Below, piece after piece: positions 36,004-48,510 of a stretch of 64,000 nt of DNA. A program made the translations under genes and the position numbers. The DNA is from Botrytis cinerea B05.10 (Eukaryota; Ascomycota; Leotiomycetes; Helotiales; Sclerotiniaceae): assembly GCF_000143535.2 (NCBI RefSeq), contig NC_037311.1, positions 1,798,001-1,862,000 on the forward strand. Direction: 5' to 3'. The stretch's first letter is position 1; each line of letters starts with the position of its first letter. Below the pieces are notes generated by a model, which was not told the origin of the DNA, did no database searches, and saw only the letters and a list, made by a program, of their open reading frames with translations.

Positions 36004-39000
36004 CTTGCCAATAGAAATCCCTGACGTGCTTTTATTTTTTGGTCGGAGAGGGTTGTATACCGGTGCAAATCCGGTAGAATTGGGGAAGAAGTGGGAGGGG
36101 AGTGGATTTTTTTTTTTCCCCTTGGGTGTTCTGATACGATTTTTTTCTTCTATCGGAACTTGTGGTAGATATGGAGTTGGTTGAGTTTTCGGATCGAAGT
36201 TTAGACGTGGGAGGCCGTGTAGTAGGGAATCTAGCACCAGCAGTCATACACACACATATGTATATATATAAGACGGGCACTGGAAGGAATCGAGAAGTGA
36301 ATGGATGAATGATTCAACACACAACCCGACAAACAAACAAATAAATGATCAATGGGTTCGGTCCCGGGGGCCAAAGAGGTCTAAGAATTGGAACATAAAC
36401 CTCTGCGCGTTCTTCGTTCTCAAGTCCAAGAAGTCAATTGAAGAGGGAGCCGGCGGGTGAGATGTAAAGTTGTCCTCGAGGATGTGTCTGTATAAGAAGG
36501 GTTCAACCAAGGTTTTCTTCTGCTTCTTCTTCTTCTTCTGCTTCGTCTTCCTACAATCCAATCGCTTTTTGAATGTTGAATATTGGGGGGACAAGAGACA
36601 AATATTTACACGTTTACAGGGTTACTCTCGATGTAAACCCTTGCAAATTTGAGTGAGAGGGAGAGCTTGACGTTTTCGGGGAGGGACAGAAAGTAAGAGA
36701 GCATTTACTTAATGAAAGGTGGAAATCCTTGGGATGATCAATTGGGACAAGTTGGGATTTGTCGTATGTGGAATCATGGATGGGACGTTTTGGAGGGGGT
36801 AGTGATTCGTGAATGGTCCTTCAGGAGGACAGTGGCTCAAGTGGGAATGATCAACTGGGCATTTGTGGATGTTGATGGCAGCGATAATTGTGAGAAATAA
36901 GAAGAATGAGAGGAATCCCTGGATGGACTGTGATACAAGGGCCGTTGGGTGCCACTGGTGATCTGTGGTTCCTGATAGAACTCTATTATACTTTCAGAGA
37001 TGTGGGATATTACTATGATATTGGATATTGGATATTGGCTATTAGACGTTGGATTCCTTGGTGAGGCTGTACTTCCTAGGTCTCCTCGTCCCAGTTTCAT
37101 CACATATGGAGAGGAGGGATGGGAGCGATCTATGTGACAGTGTAACTAAAATGAGCTTGACAAGACGAACTTAGTTTTGGGCCAATGCCATGGTCCAGCA
37201 TCCAGAATCCGGTATCCAGATCCAGATCCAGCCCGCCAGGCATGTGTGATTGATTGCACATTAAATATAGTTTGATGATGGGGACTATGGGAACTACGGA
37301 GGGAAAACGATGGACCAGGCAAGGTGTGAGGAATGGGCGGGCGAGATGGCCAGTTTGCGTTCTGTCGACCTGGGTAGATGATAGAACGCCAGGAGATGTG
37401 CAGTCGACGTCCAGTTCCAGTTCCAGCTCCAGCTCCAGTTCCAGCAGACCCAGTAGCCACCCAGCAGATATCCCGTCGAGAGTCGCCATCCAGTAGATGT
37501 CCGGTAGGTAGAAGCAGTGCGGTATCTCGTCTCTCGTCTCTCCTCGTACTATCGACTATCTACCAGCATCGTTATCATCAAACCGATTCCGTCCAGATCC
37601 GTCCAGATCTGCAGACTAAAAAATACTTCTCATATGATTGTGCATTGAACAGTCAAAGTCCGACTGCACACCTGCACGGTTCGGATTATCTAATGAAAAT
37701 GTCAACATCTTATTGTCTATCTCTCTCCCGGTATCTCTTTCTCATACATGCTAAAAGCCCTTTAAATGCATCATGGAGAATTCTTTAAACACCTATTCCA
37801 ACACCAATCCTCTTCCAGTAAAAGATCTCTGGGGACCTGACTTATGCATTGATGCACCGCCATTTCGAACATTTTAGGCGGGGACGGCGGCTTCTAGAAA
37901 ACCGTTAGATTGATTTGGTTTCTGAATCCTGATATTATATTGTAAGCTTATGCATTCTTTCTCCAATCCAGTATAGAACGCGGGAACGTTGACCAGATAT
38001 TGGGTACAGACTGCAGATTCCAGCGCTCTGCATCCCGAGCCCAAATATCCTGCATGGAAGTAAGAAGAAGAAGGAGAAGGAGAAGAAGAAGGACGCCAGG
38101 CGCTTTGGGCCCTGCCACGTGCTTGCTTTAATGTCGCATTTCACAATGTCAACATATTTCGTCGTGCTCGGGGTGAAAAATGCACTGCACGAGACAGAGA
38201 GAGATACTCGATAAGTTTTCAACCTCCTTCTGCCGGCTGCAGTCTTTCTCCGGCCTAAACACGTACGCCGCGAAAGAAATATCTCGATAAAGGATCTCTA
38301 TCTGACCTCCTCCGCTGCACTGCTTCATCGTCGTCGTCATCGTCACCATCGTCATCATCATGATCGTCACCATCACCAGCAGCAGCAGTGGCATCGTGGC
38401 CCGTTAGGTCAAGCCCGAAAGGTTGCACTGTAGACTTTGCATACAGCATCTGATACAATTTAGAGTTTTCCTCTGCATGCAACTACCCGGGCTCGCCAGG
38501 GAAGTTGTAATTTTTACGGTGAGGCCGATTGAGCAAATCACGCAACTGATGCAAATACACGAGATACACAAATCTCCTAAACTGCTTCCAGCCTTCAATC
38601 TTCAGTCTTGATTCTTCACATCACAATAAACTTTATTAGCTGCGAGTCATGATTTCTCGTCACAAATTTGACGCAGTGCGCAGTCCGCACGCCGCACATA
38701 CCCGAAACTCCATCGTCAACAGCTTCATCTGGATCCGAATGTTGACTTTTCCCCATCTTACTCATCTCACCCTGGACCCATTACTCTTGCGATTTCATCC
38801 ACCAATAACTACGCCTAGCGTGATGCTCTCCCGTTGACAGGTCTCCGATGCTCCATACTCATTTTGACAGACTTTTTGACTAATGTGATCTCTAACAAGC
38901 TCAAGGCGCCGTGCTGGGGATATCACCACATTAGGTTCAACGCCTTACTCCAACCACTTCCTGAAAGTCGGGTCAACATCCCATACCATCCGTACGAAAG

Positions 39001-41041
39001 TATATATATCATCATCTCTATGAGATTGCGTTTGATCTCTTGACCGCTAAATGAAGCAGGATCATCGACGCAGCTTGAGGTAATCACGAAAACGGACTTT
39101 TCCTCCTCATACGCTTCATCTTTTAGAGTTTGTGGTAAGATTTATATTCAGGATTTGATTGGATTCCATTCTTGCACAAGGGAGCGATCACAAAAATTAC
39201 AATCTACAGCTGCATAAGCCTTTCCCTGAGAGGGGTCCTACCATCGATCTTTCAAGGTTCATTGAGCATACGTTACAGCCAAAAAGAAGGGTAGCAAGAT
39301 CGTATGATGGGTCGTACCGTCCGTCCACTATGTCTTCTATTGGTAAATCTTTCCCAATGACAAGTCTCAAATTCAAACGTCACCCGTCGCCCCGCTGTCA
39401 TCTTCCTTTCCAAAGGCCATGCACGCATCAAATCAACACTTTCAGCAACCGCCAGTACCGTGCGGATACGAGATATAACGAAAAGCATGATCTTTGTAGG
39501 GAAAAATCGGGTGAAGAATTTTGCGGCAGCATCGGTTGGTCCTGCACTTACTCATAAGGCTATAGGCTTATTATAGCACTTGGAACAACAACGAAGCCAT
39601 TATTGTCTTACAGCTTTGCAATACATGCATAAAATCCCTCTTTCTAAACAGCGGAAAAAGAGCAGATAGGGCAGCGGAGAGACTGCACTGTCCCATCTTA
39701 TTTGTCTTTGAAATGTAATATCACCAGCGAGAGCAAACCAAACTGACTTATTTTCTAGCATTAAAGACTAGTATCAATTTAATCTTACCGGTGTTCTCCT
39801 AAGAATCTGGACGTTTGGTGCACAAAATTGACAACGTCCACGACTACGACTGTACAAGACTTTGGTGGTCGTAGCCTCCCAGGGCAAGCTAAGCCTTACT
39901 TGCTAGGTACTTCAGAGTATGGCTATGGCCTTCGTGGGTTGAAACTGAACATCAACCTTGGCAAGGTGGAATATTCATTACAGACTTTAGTGAGTATACT
40001 TGCCGGCAAATGCCTGCACACACTGATGGTTGTTGACAAGGCTCAAGCTACCCATGGGATTTCAAATATCACGGTTGAATTTTCAAAAGCAAAGAAATGC
40101 TTTCTTCAACGCAATTTGAGGGTTTTCACTCAATTTTTGGCCATTTTGATTTGGTGCTAATGTGCTTTCTTGGCTTGGATCTTGAAATAGCACGTCCCTG
40201 AATTCCGGTACCGGGTTGCTTCATTTAAGTAAGGTTTATTTTCTATCTTCATTTTCCCCAACTGTCGTCGATTTGGTTGTCGAAGGACAATACCCATGGC
40301 TACTGATAAATTCGTGGAAACCTTGAATGAACCCTGGATCCATCAGTACCATGCTTGTGCGTGGCTAGCTAGGCATGGTAACTCTGCGTGCATGCCTACA
40401 ATGCGGTCGATGTGTCAATACCCTTTCACAGGACCCGCTCTCTCGAGTTCAACCTTGAACGTTCAGCCTTTTAACTTTCATGATTTCATTGTGGTTGCAC
40501 CCTTACAGTCCCACAATTCACGTGCTGCTTCGGTCATATTATGGGGCTCTGCTCTTCTAATTGCCCCGAAATATTTACGGATAGCGGGTATCCCACAAAT
40601 GGACACAAATGAAATCTCCACTTCACCAGTTTTGAGCAGATGCGGTAAGGAAGCCGATCTGGTAATGTGACATCCACGCATCTGGATTAGCACGCCGCAG
40701 GTGATGTCAGAAAAGGTTGAAAGCTTTTTCACCTGCATCTGTCTTTCACTATCGGTGACACTATCGGTGAGCACTAAAATAGGCACCGCTTACACAATGT
40801 TATGAAAAACCTCATCATCTCTTGTGGCTGCGTTCAATGGGGCTTGCAGTCATGTCTTGTTTACCCCAGAAGGTTTAATCTTAGCTTGCGTGTTCAACGA
40901 GCGCAGCGCGGGTATCATTAAACTACCGGAAACATCCGACAACAAACGCCCCGGTACTCGTATTTATCTAATCTAATGGTACAATGAGACAGACTAATAG
41001 CCGCAATCATAAAATCAGGGTAGCTTGGACCTCAACCCTTC
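36004..41041. other. 5-kb gap: TF leader and DNA without supported genes
   Basis: The first 700 bp (36004-36700) are CT/AG-rich and probably form the leader and promoter of the transcription factor. The rest contains short simple-sequence stretches (GAA, GTC/ATC and CCAGTT repeats at 38.06, 38.33 and 37.41 kb). Frames at 39159-39557, 39828-40160, 40296-40670 and 40478-40786 (minus) reach 100-130 codons without any motif, start context or exon partner. I could not support any of them. Confidence 0.5.
37411..37447. repeat. CCAGTT/CCAGCT hexamer repeat
   Basis: Six tandem hexamers with T/C variation at one position. Confidence 0.8.
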
Positions 41042-43027
41042 TCACATCTTAGTAAACAACTTCTTGGATTTAGCTAACCTTGCCATTATCAGGAAAGCAG
41101 TCCCGACGAGCAAGTCAACAGCGGCAAAGATTTGCGCGTATTCGTATCCCCCGTTTTTCTTTTGAATTAAGACTCCTCCGATAGGAGGACCTGTCAAGAC
41201 AGCAAAACTTACAACGGTGAATACCATTCCCATCCTAACGCCGGCTTTCCTCAAATCCGTGGTGAGACTACTCAGAGTGGCTGGAAAGAGTCCTTGAATA
41301 CCTGCTGCAAAGATTCCATACATGACCGCCCATGCATATAAACCACCTCTTGATGATACGGCAATCCAGCAAAAGCAAAGAAGGCTGTCTATGACTGCTA
41401 TTGGAATGAGTGTATTCAGGGGTCCAAATACTCGATCTGCGAGGTGATTTGGCAGGACGCGACCTACTACTCCTACAGCATTGAGGATGATTATTATATT
41501 GATCGATTCTGCAAGTGGCAATCCGATGATTGATCTCGCGTACGCTCCAAGGTAATAGAAGCCAAAATACAAGCCCCAAAAGTTCTGTTTGCTATCGTCA
41601 GTGTGTGTCGATTAACACATGATTACCACAACTTACGAAGAACATTCCAATTGCGAATAGCACATATGGAGCGTCTTTGAATGAAGGATAGTCTATCAGA
41701 GCACCGCTCTTCCTCGCGGGAACTCTCTGCTTAATCCCAATATTACAAACTCCAAGACACACTAATTGAATAAGACCCAGCGATCTCATCGTCCACCCAT
41801 ATCCAATTTTGGGCAACAACTGTTGCACCATGATTGGAAAAATCACACCACCTGTTGCACTTCCCGCAGCCGCAATCCCTATCACCAAACTCTTCTTGGT
41901 ACTAAAATACGTACTGAGAGTTGCAAGAGCAGGACAAAATAAACAACCGTTACCGAGACCCATACAGATTCCCTGCGCCAGAAATACTTGCCAATACGTC
42001 GTGGAGATGGAGGTCATGAAAATTCCAAGGAGACCGATTATAGTGCCGATGAGGAATACGGAGCGGAAATATCCCGCGTCGGTAAGACGACCAGTGAAGG
42101 TACCGACGAAAAAGAGGAGGAAGATTTGCATGGAGCCGATCCAAGAGATATCGGAGGCCGGGCGTTTGAGGGTGGTGACGTAGTAGGTTTGGAAGACGCC
42201 GAAGGAGTTTATGAAACCCCTGTGGTAGTGTTAGACGAGGGATTGGAATTGATTGGAAAATACTAACCATGTGTTCATGATGACAAGATGACTGAGGATA
42301 ACTGAGAAATCAATGAAGTCAGTGAATGGTTTGACAAGGTCTGATATTAAACCACTGACATCTCCCAAGCAATTTTCTGCAATTTCTTTAAATATACAAT
42401 TTAGGCGTGTCTTGACGCGATTATCTCATCTGACTCTTCTATGCGCAGATTTTCTTGGACTTGTACCTGCACTCGCGAGGGTTTCACATTGACACTTCGG
42501 ATGAAGACTACTTTCACGCGAGATACATCGGCGCCTGACCTCTCAATGCCGTCCCTGAATTTTCTTGCCATGCCACCATTCTTATTTCTCTCTTTTCTTT
42601 TTCCAGAGCACGATCTTCCTCGCAAATATTTATTCTTTCATCGCTCCTCCAATCTCTCTATTCCCCGTCTCTTATACCGCAAAAGAAAGGAAGAAGAACC
42701 AAAAAACACACCTTGCACCCAAGCTTTCATTCCTCCATCTGGCGGCGGCCCCAGAGCTCTCCAGCTCGCGGTTGTCACTTGCGTTCCATTGGTTCGAGTT
42801 CTCCGCGCTAGTGTTTCTTCAAATACTCCATCTTTTTCCTCGGAGCCAGTTGTCAGGTCGGGATCTGAGAGATCGGGATGATGGGGTGAGATGCAGATTT
42901 CTTTGTCGGGATTGGAGTTGTGTGTTGGACCGGATGGGATGTATGGATAGGTGGGATAGGTGGTGTAGGAGTCTTCGATGGAGGTTTCTGTATTTATAGG
43001 ATTGGAATTGGGATTGGGACTCGCCAT
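41042..43027 (-). CDS. MFS transporter, monocarboxylate-porter type
   Basis: Four exons: 43027-42712, 42301-42268, 42219-41637 and 41584-41042, giving 491 aa. A 105-residue cytosolic N-terminus precedes the conserved PPPDGGMKAWVQ start of helix 1 that marks fungal monocarboxylate-like transporters. About 12 hydrophobic segments follow, including VILSHLVIMNTWGFINSFGV, WIGSMQIFLLFFVGTFTGRL, QVFLAQGICMGLGNGCLFCP and GIAAAGSATGGVIFPIMVQQ. It should sit in a membrane and move a small organic acid or similar solute; the substrate cannot be read from sequence. Intron 1 is unusually long (410 nt) and is followed by a 34-nt microexon; the other introns are 48 and 52 nt. All phases agree, and the splice restores the family sequence at W-V-Q/V-I-L-S. 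Confidence 0.9.
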
Positions 43028-43584
43028 TTTGGATTGCGACTCCAATTAGAGATTTGATATACGGTATGGTATAATATGATATGACGAGCTTGATATAATA
43101 TTTTGAAATACAGCCAGCGGTTTAACAGAGTCCTGGTTTTATATGGAAAAACTATGTAAAAATTGGAATCCTCCGGGAGAGAAAAAAAATCATTCTCTGA
43201 ATCATTCACATGAAGGAGTCATAGATAAAAAAATGATGGATTGATAGACAGATAGACAGATAGATAGATAGGTTGATAAAGTGGATCCTTCCTCCACACC
43301 GAGAAAGTCTGGAAGAAAATATGGGATGGGAATGAAAATTGAAGCTCGGACGATGCGATTGTAACTTGGATGTAGGAGTGAGGTGTGTCAATACGTGAAT
43401 AGAATTAACGATGTAGTTTTGGAGCAATTGATTGCACAGAATGGAATGGAAGAGAAGAAAAAGTCGATCTGGATTTCTATAACGTTAATGTAACTTGGAG
43501 GTCTTGGGAATCTTTAACGGGATTTGAAAGGGTGGGTAGGTGGGTGGTTACTAATGGGTGTGTGAGTAATGGGTGTGTGAGTAA

Positions 43585-43629
43585 GTATGTATGTATGTAT
43601 GGATGGATGGATGGATGGATGGATGGATG
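43585..43629. repeat. GTAT/GGAT tetranucleotide microsatellite
   Basis: A GTAT run passes directly into a GGAT run, about eleven units in total. Confidence 0.9.
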
Positions 43630-43836
43630 TACTGAGTAGTGTGTGCTAACTATACTTTACTTTACTATACTACTGACTGGCTCACTGGCTGATGGTACAT
43701 GCAATTGTAGGTAATGGTAATTGATGGGATTGTCGGGGGTGTGAGAGGTGTGAGAGGTGAGTGAGTGAGAGGGAGGGAGATTTTCTTCCCCGGCTCGGAT
43801 GTTGGGGCCGATGGTAGGGGTGGTGAGGGGGTTGGA

Positions 43837-43871
43837 GGATGGGGATGGGGATGGGGATGGGGATGGGGATG
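43837..43871. repeat. GGGGAT hexamer repeat
   Basis: Five to six tandem GGGGAT units. Confidence 0.9.
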
Positions 43872-44528
43872 CAGGTAGATTGATGGTATATGTGTATATG
43901 TGTGTGTATGTATTTACATGTGTATGAGGGGACGAGAGAAGGAGAAGGAGATGGGAGGTTAGTGGTGGATGGATGTTGGGGATGCTAAGGAAGTACTCGC
44001 GTAGGTATGTGGGTAGGAGAGGAGAGGAGAGGAGAGGATATACAGATGTAGGGATCCATCAAAACCCGAGTAGAGCAACCGAGTCCTTTGGCTACGTTTA
44101 GAAATCGATGTTTGGGTATGGATAGATGGTAGGGAGGGGAGGTATCTAATCCGAGTGTTTATGGAAGATGTGATGGGATGGGATGTGATGTGATGATGGA
44201 ATTGGGGAATAGAGGGAGAGATATAACACGTGGATGTATGATATATGAAGATGGAGATGGAGATGGAGATGTGTATTTCTATTCATCACTATGCTAGGGA
44301 TTGGTCTGTAAATGTATTTCTCTCAGCTAACTGAACAATTGAATAACTGAATAGCTGACAGACGGTTTTGCGATCGAGGAGAAGATTGATGCGTCGTCGG
44401 GCCCGCGAGGATAAGAAAGTTAGGATGGATCATCATACCTACCTAGATAGACAAACGATCACCGCACACTGATGACAAACAAATCAACCGCGAAAAAAGA
44501 TAAAGCAAAAAAAAGAAGCAAAGAAAAC

Positions 44529-44546
44529 GCGGGGTTGCAACCCCGC
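44529..44546. repeat. perfect 18-bp palindrome
   Basis: GCGGGGTTGCAACCCCGC reads the same on both strands and lies between A-rich DNA and an ACAAT repeat. It could be a dimeric protein-binding site or chance. Confidence 0.6.
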
Positions 44547-44555
44547 CCTCTGCTT

Positions 44556-44582
44556 ACAATACAATACAATACAATACAATAC
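44556..44582. repeat. ACAAT pentamer microsatellite
   Basis: Five perfect ACAAT units in tandem. Confidence 0.9.
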
Positions 44583-44883
44583 TCGTAGCGGGATTTTTGA
44601 TTCCAAAGCATTTTCATCGAAGTGTGGATGTTTGAATGGAAATGTTATATTATATTACATGACATGTACTGTACTGTGTGCGCAAGCTCCACTGGTTCGA
44701 GTTCATTGATGCCTGGTTGATGTACCTCGTCCAGAGAAAGGTATTATCGAAATAAAGACGCTCGCTCGCTGTGATATTATGCAAAAGATAGATAGATACC
44801 CTATAGACATGACATGACATGGCATGGCATGACACTGACACTGACAGATAGAAGAAGCCAAGACGGAATGATAATCCCGCATT

Positions 44884-44906
44884 CACACACACACACACAC
44901 ACACAC
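44884..44906. repeat. CA dinucleotide microsatellite
   Basis: Eleven CA units. Confidence 0.9.
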
Positions 44907-45448
44907 GAGACGAATAAGAAGTCGGCCGAAGAAAATGAAAATCAGTGCCGATGTCGCTGGAGAAAGATTCACTAGGTAGTAGGTAGGTAGGTAGTTACCT
45001 AGTTGGAGATTCATGGCACACTCTCACACTGTCGAGAGATTTCCTGGTGGCTTGGTGGCTGCAGGGTGGGTGGGGTGGAGGAGATGAGATGATGAGATGA
45101 GGAGAAAAAAGTCGAAAGACGCGAGAAAGAGGAGGGAACTTTGCCGAGGGTGCGGGTAGGGATGCATGCCAAGAAGCACGCTGGGCTTGAACTTTGCACG
45201 TCTGTGTGGATAATTGCAGGAGGGAGGGAGCCGTGCTGGGTTGGTAATGGATGGAAGGATGATGCTTCGATGGGCATGTCTGTGTGTTTTGATTGCAGGT
45301 GGGAGCCGTGCTTGGTGCTTGGTGGATGGATGGATGGGTCTTGGGCTTGGGAGTATCTTGCTTGCTCGTGGATGGGATGGATGGATCATGGGTGAATGCT
45401 TGCTTCATGGATGGATGGGATAGGGAGAAATGGCGGTCAGGGGTTTGT

Positions 45449-45470
45449 GGGTTTGGGTTTGGGTTTGGGT
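45449..45470. repeat. TTTGGG hexamer repeat
   Basis: Just over three tandem GGGTTT units. It is telomere-like in composition but differs from TTAGGG and is internal. Confidence 0.8.
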
Positions 45471-47049
45471 CTGTGGATTCTGTCGTGTGTGTTATCCGGA
45501 TGGGGTGATGGATAAGTTTTCCGAATTCGCTGCACTGGCTGGCCATGGAGATGGAGAAATCTATTTTGAGGCTCACCGGAGGCTTTTTGGGGGAGGGGGA
45601 TGTTGATTGGTGAATTTACGTACCTACCTACTAGACTACTAGGCACCTAGGTACCTCTTGGTTTTGCAGGAGGAATCTTAAATTGATCATTTTTCTGTAT
45701 GAGTAATCCCAAGCTCTCTGAATCTACTAGTGCTTCCCTCCTCCTCGACAAATAGAGATTTTGAAATTAAAATCATTCCGGAACGAAGTCAACCCTATTT
45801 CGATTGCTGCATCGAAACTTCGTATCGAATTTCAATCAACACATACCCTCTTTTTCAAATTCGCATATGCAACAAAGTTCAAACCCTCCCTTGAAGAAAG
45901 CATAGAATCGGGGATAAGCTAGTGTTTTTTTTTTTCTGTCAGAGAAGGTTTCTCAAGGGACGCCATATGGAGGAAGCGAGTGAAATGGCGACACGCTAGG
46001 GAGACTAAACTAGATGGAGGATTGTTCAATTGCTCTTTGCAAGATAAAGAATGATGTGGACCTTTTTTTTTTTTCCTTTTCTGGTTTTTATATTACCCGG
46101 CGTCGTCGCTATAGATAGGCCTTTCTTTGATTACTAAACCACAAATAAGGATTCTTCGGGGTTTCAAGGCTTTTAGAGACTTGTTATCATATTAATCAAG
46201 TCAAAAGCTTAAATAACTGAATTCTAAATACAATTCACTAACTAACTATACATAAAAAGAAAACCATCACAAACATTCTATTTATGATACGATGATACAC
46301 ACCTATCTCGCATGAAAGATAAATTGACCCATGTGACTACGGAGACGAGACTTGAATGGAAAAGTTGCAATTGCTCTCTCACTCATCGGTATTTGAGTTT
46401 TCCATAATCCCCTTATTGGATTTAAGTCTGATTAGCGTGTCGCCCTCTCAATCGCATCCCATTCTTAAGGTTTAGGGTTTCGGTATCGTGCATTGAAGGG
46501 GCTGAATGTGCGAGTCAGTTGATATCATGAAGTAGGTTTAGTAGGTAGGTAGGGTCTATAGCTATTTGACGGATGAGTTCATGGACTGAGGAAATGAGAA
46601 AGCGCGACGGGAGGAGGAGGAGGTTGATTTGATCTGATAGGGTGTGTGGAAGATATCTTGTCGCGAAAGTCGGCAGAGAGAAACCTAAATCTGATCGTCT
46701 CAACCGATGTAACCCGGTTTCAGTGACTTGCATAGAAAATCATGGATGCGAGTCTGTAAATTGCTCGATGAAGTGAGATGAGGTGGCTCACTGTAGCGAA
46801 TTGCTGTGGAATTAGAGCACGTGTCATCCCCGGTAGATCTCTTGTAATACGTGAGTTTATTTAAACTCCTATTCTAAGCATTTATCTTGCTTTGCATCTA
46901 TCGACAAATTGGAGTAAACCTAAACATTCGCATCCCGTATGTCCGAAACCCTCTTCTGTATATCCGAAACCTGCCTCCACGTCTCCAGTCACCTGAACAC
47001 CCCTTTCCAACACCCAGTCGCTTCATACTCCATATAACCATACTCTACT

Positions 47050-48466
47050 TCATATATAAACCCCACCCTTCCTCAATCTCACCACATGGTCCTCAAACCC
47101 AAATATCAAATGTCTAATTTCAACACTCCCATCTACCCCCGCCATTTCCTTCACAGCACCCTTTCCCAGCTCTCCAAGCCCCAGTCTAGTCTTTGCCATC
47201 TCTTGTTCAAGAGGCAGTGAGCCCATGCAATGACCCTTGGATAGAACTTGGATAGAGCATCAAGTTCGGAGTTGCGCGTCGTGGCAACAAGGGCTGAGAA
47301 AGCGGTGCCATGGGCGACGCCATTGCTAATGCATGATAATATACCCGTGATGATACTTATGAAAGCTATGAAAACTGTGGTGCTGTAGGATAATGAAAGG
47401 TTGTGCGAATGGTACTCTTATGTTATAGTATTGCTTGTTGCCACCACGCCGATACACAAGATACAGTGGTAATGATAATGCTCAAAAGATTTTAATTTTG
47501 CGAAAACTTCAAGTTTTTGAAAGTTGCTTACATCAGTTGAGTTGCGCTGAGCATGCTTATTGTGATGTTATGATAGAGATCTTCAATCGCCAGACCCAAA
47601 GTTTGATTGCGATACATAGAATTGAGGCTTGCCAAATATTTTGCTAGTGGCATTGATTAGTCGACTATACCAGTTAATCGTCGATGCGTTAGACCACACA
47701 ATAGAGCGAGTACTATTGCAGGAGGAATTGTGCATTCTCATTTGAGACAACAAAAAGCGAGGCCTCTCAAAAATTCATCTTTCTACAAACTGTTAGTAAA
47801 ATCCTCACATATGTCGAGCCTACTTCTTAATACAAAGCTGGAAGATTCGTCAATTGGAACCTTCTCACTAGCTTCAAACATGTATTCACGTGCAGTAATG
47901 TTACCCACTGAGAAATTGCATAGAGCTAGAAGTGACGCAATGTAGGGGTCATGTTCAATGTATGGAGAAGGGTTCAGGTAGTCGAAGCCATCAGCGGTGG
48001 AATTCATTAGTACAGGCCCAAGCCCCATTGTCTGAAGACTGGTGATCGTTTGATTGCCATTCGCGACATCAAAATCTACTTTGTAAGACGTGTTACTTAG
48101 CGAGCATAAGAAAATACTCCTCAAGATCTGCACCCATAATTGTATCTTTGATTTTGGATAGGTACTTGAATTAGGCGGTAGTGGCCAGAAGTTCTGATCT
48201 TTGAAACCTAAGCAGTTGAAATTCGCGAGGAGCGCCGTGAATGCAGAAAACATAAATATTGGAATTCAAGTTCGGAAGCAAATGACTCGCTTGCGGTAGC
48301 AGGAATAGTGCCTAGGATTAGGGGTAATTAAGACATCATTGTATCATCAGGAAATGAGGCAGGATTCTTTTTCTTTCTTGCTTTTGGACATCTGCCGATG
48401 GTGAACATCTTATAGTCGGTCCCCAGAACTTTAAGTGGTAAGAAGAATTGCCAGCCGGTGGCTAAC

Positions 48467-48510
<44 letters not shown>

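Larger units (their letters stand above)
43028..47049. other. 4-kb microsatellite-rich gap
   Basis: G-rich and GATG-rich simple-sequence DNA dominates 43.2-45.6 kb (individual repeats are listed). The long minus-strand frame 44995-45576 translates into Pro/Ser/His/Thr repeats generated by the GGAT-type sequence and is not called. Poly-T runs occur at 45927-45936 and 46064-46074. Short frames at 46515-46733 and 46887-47117 are unsupported. Confidence 0.6.

Noticed and set aside
39159..40786. Several 100-130 codon frames on both strands
   Set aside because: No domain, no start context, no exon partners; they overlap each other on opposite strands.
42441..42999. Plus-strand frames of about 145 codons over the MFS first exon and intron
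   Set aside because: They are antisense shadows of the MFS N-terminal coding exon and CT-rich intron.
44690..44712. B-box-like GGTTCGAGTTC
   Set aside because: No A box or cloverleaf can be drawn upstream on the same strand; a similar string occurs by chance in the MFS intron region near 42788.
45449..45470. Interstitial telomere
   Set aside because: Units are TTTGGG, not TTAGGG, and only about three copies.
44995..45576. 193-codon minus-strand frame upstream of the MFS gene
   Set aside because: The translation is made of Pro/Ser/His/Thr repeats that follow directly from GGAT-type simple sequence; no motif or splice context.
48142..48507. Retro-insertion ending in the 39-nt poly-A with an 8-bp CCATAATT possible target duplication
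   Set aside because: The supposed insert contains sequence that fits the pseudogene family in the opposite strand, so the 8-bp match is more likely chance.
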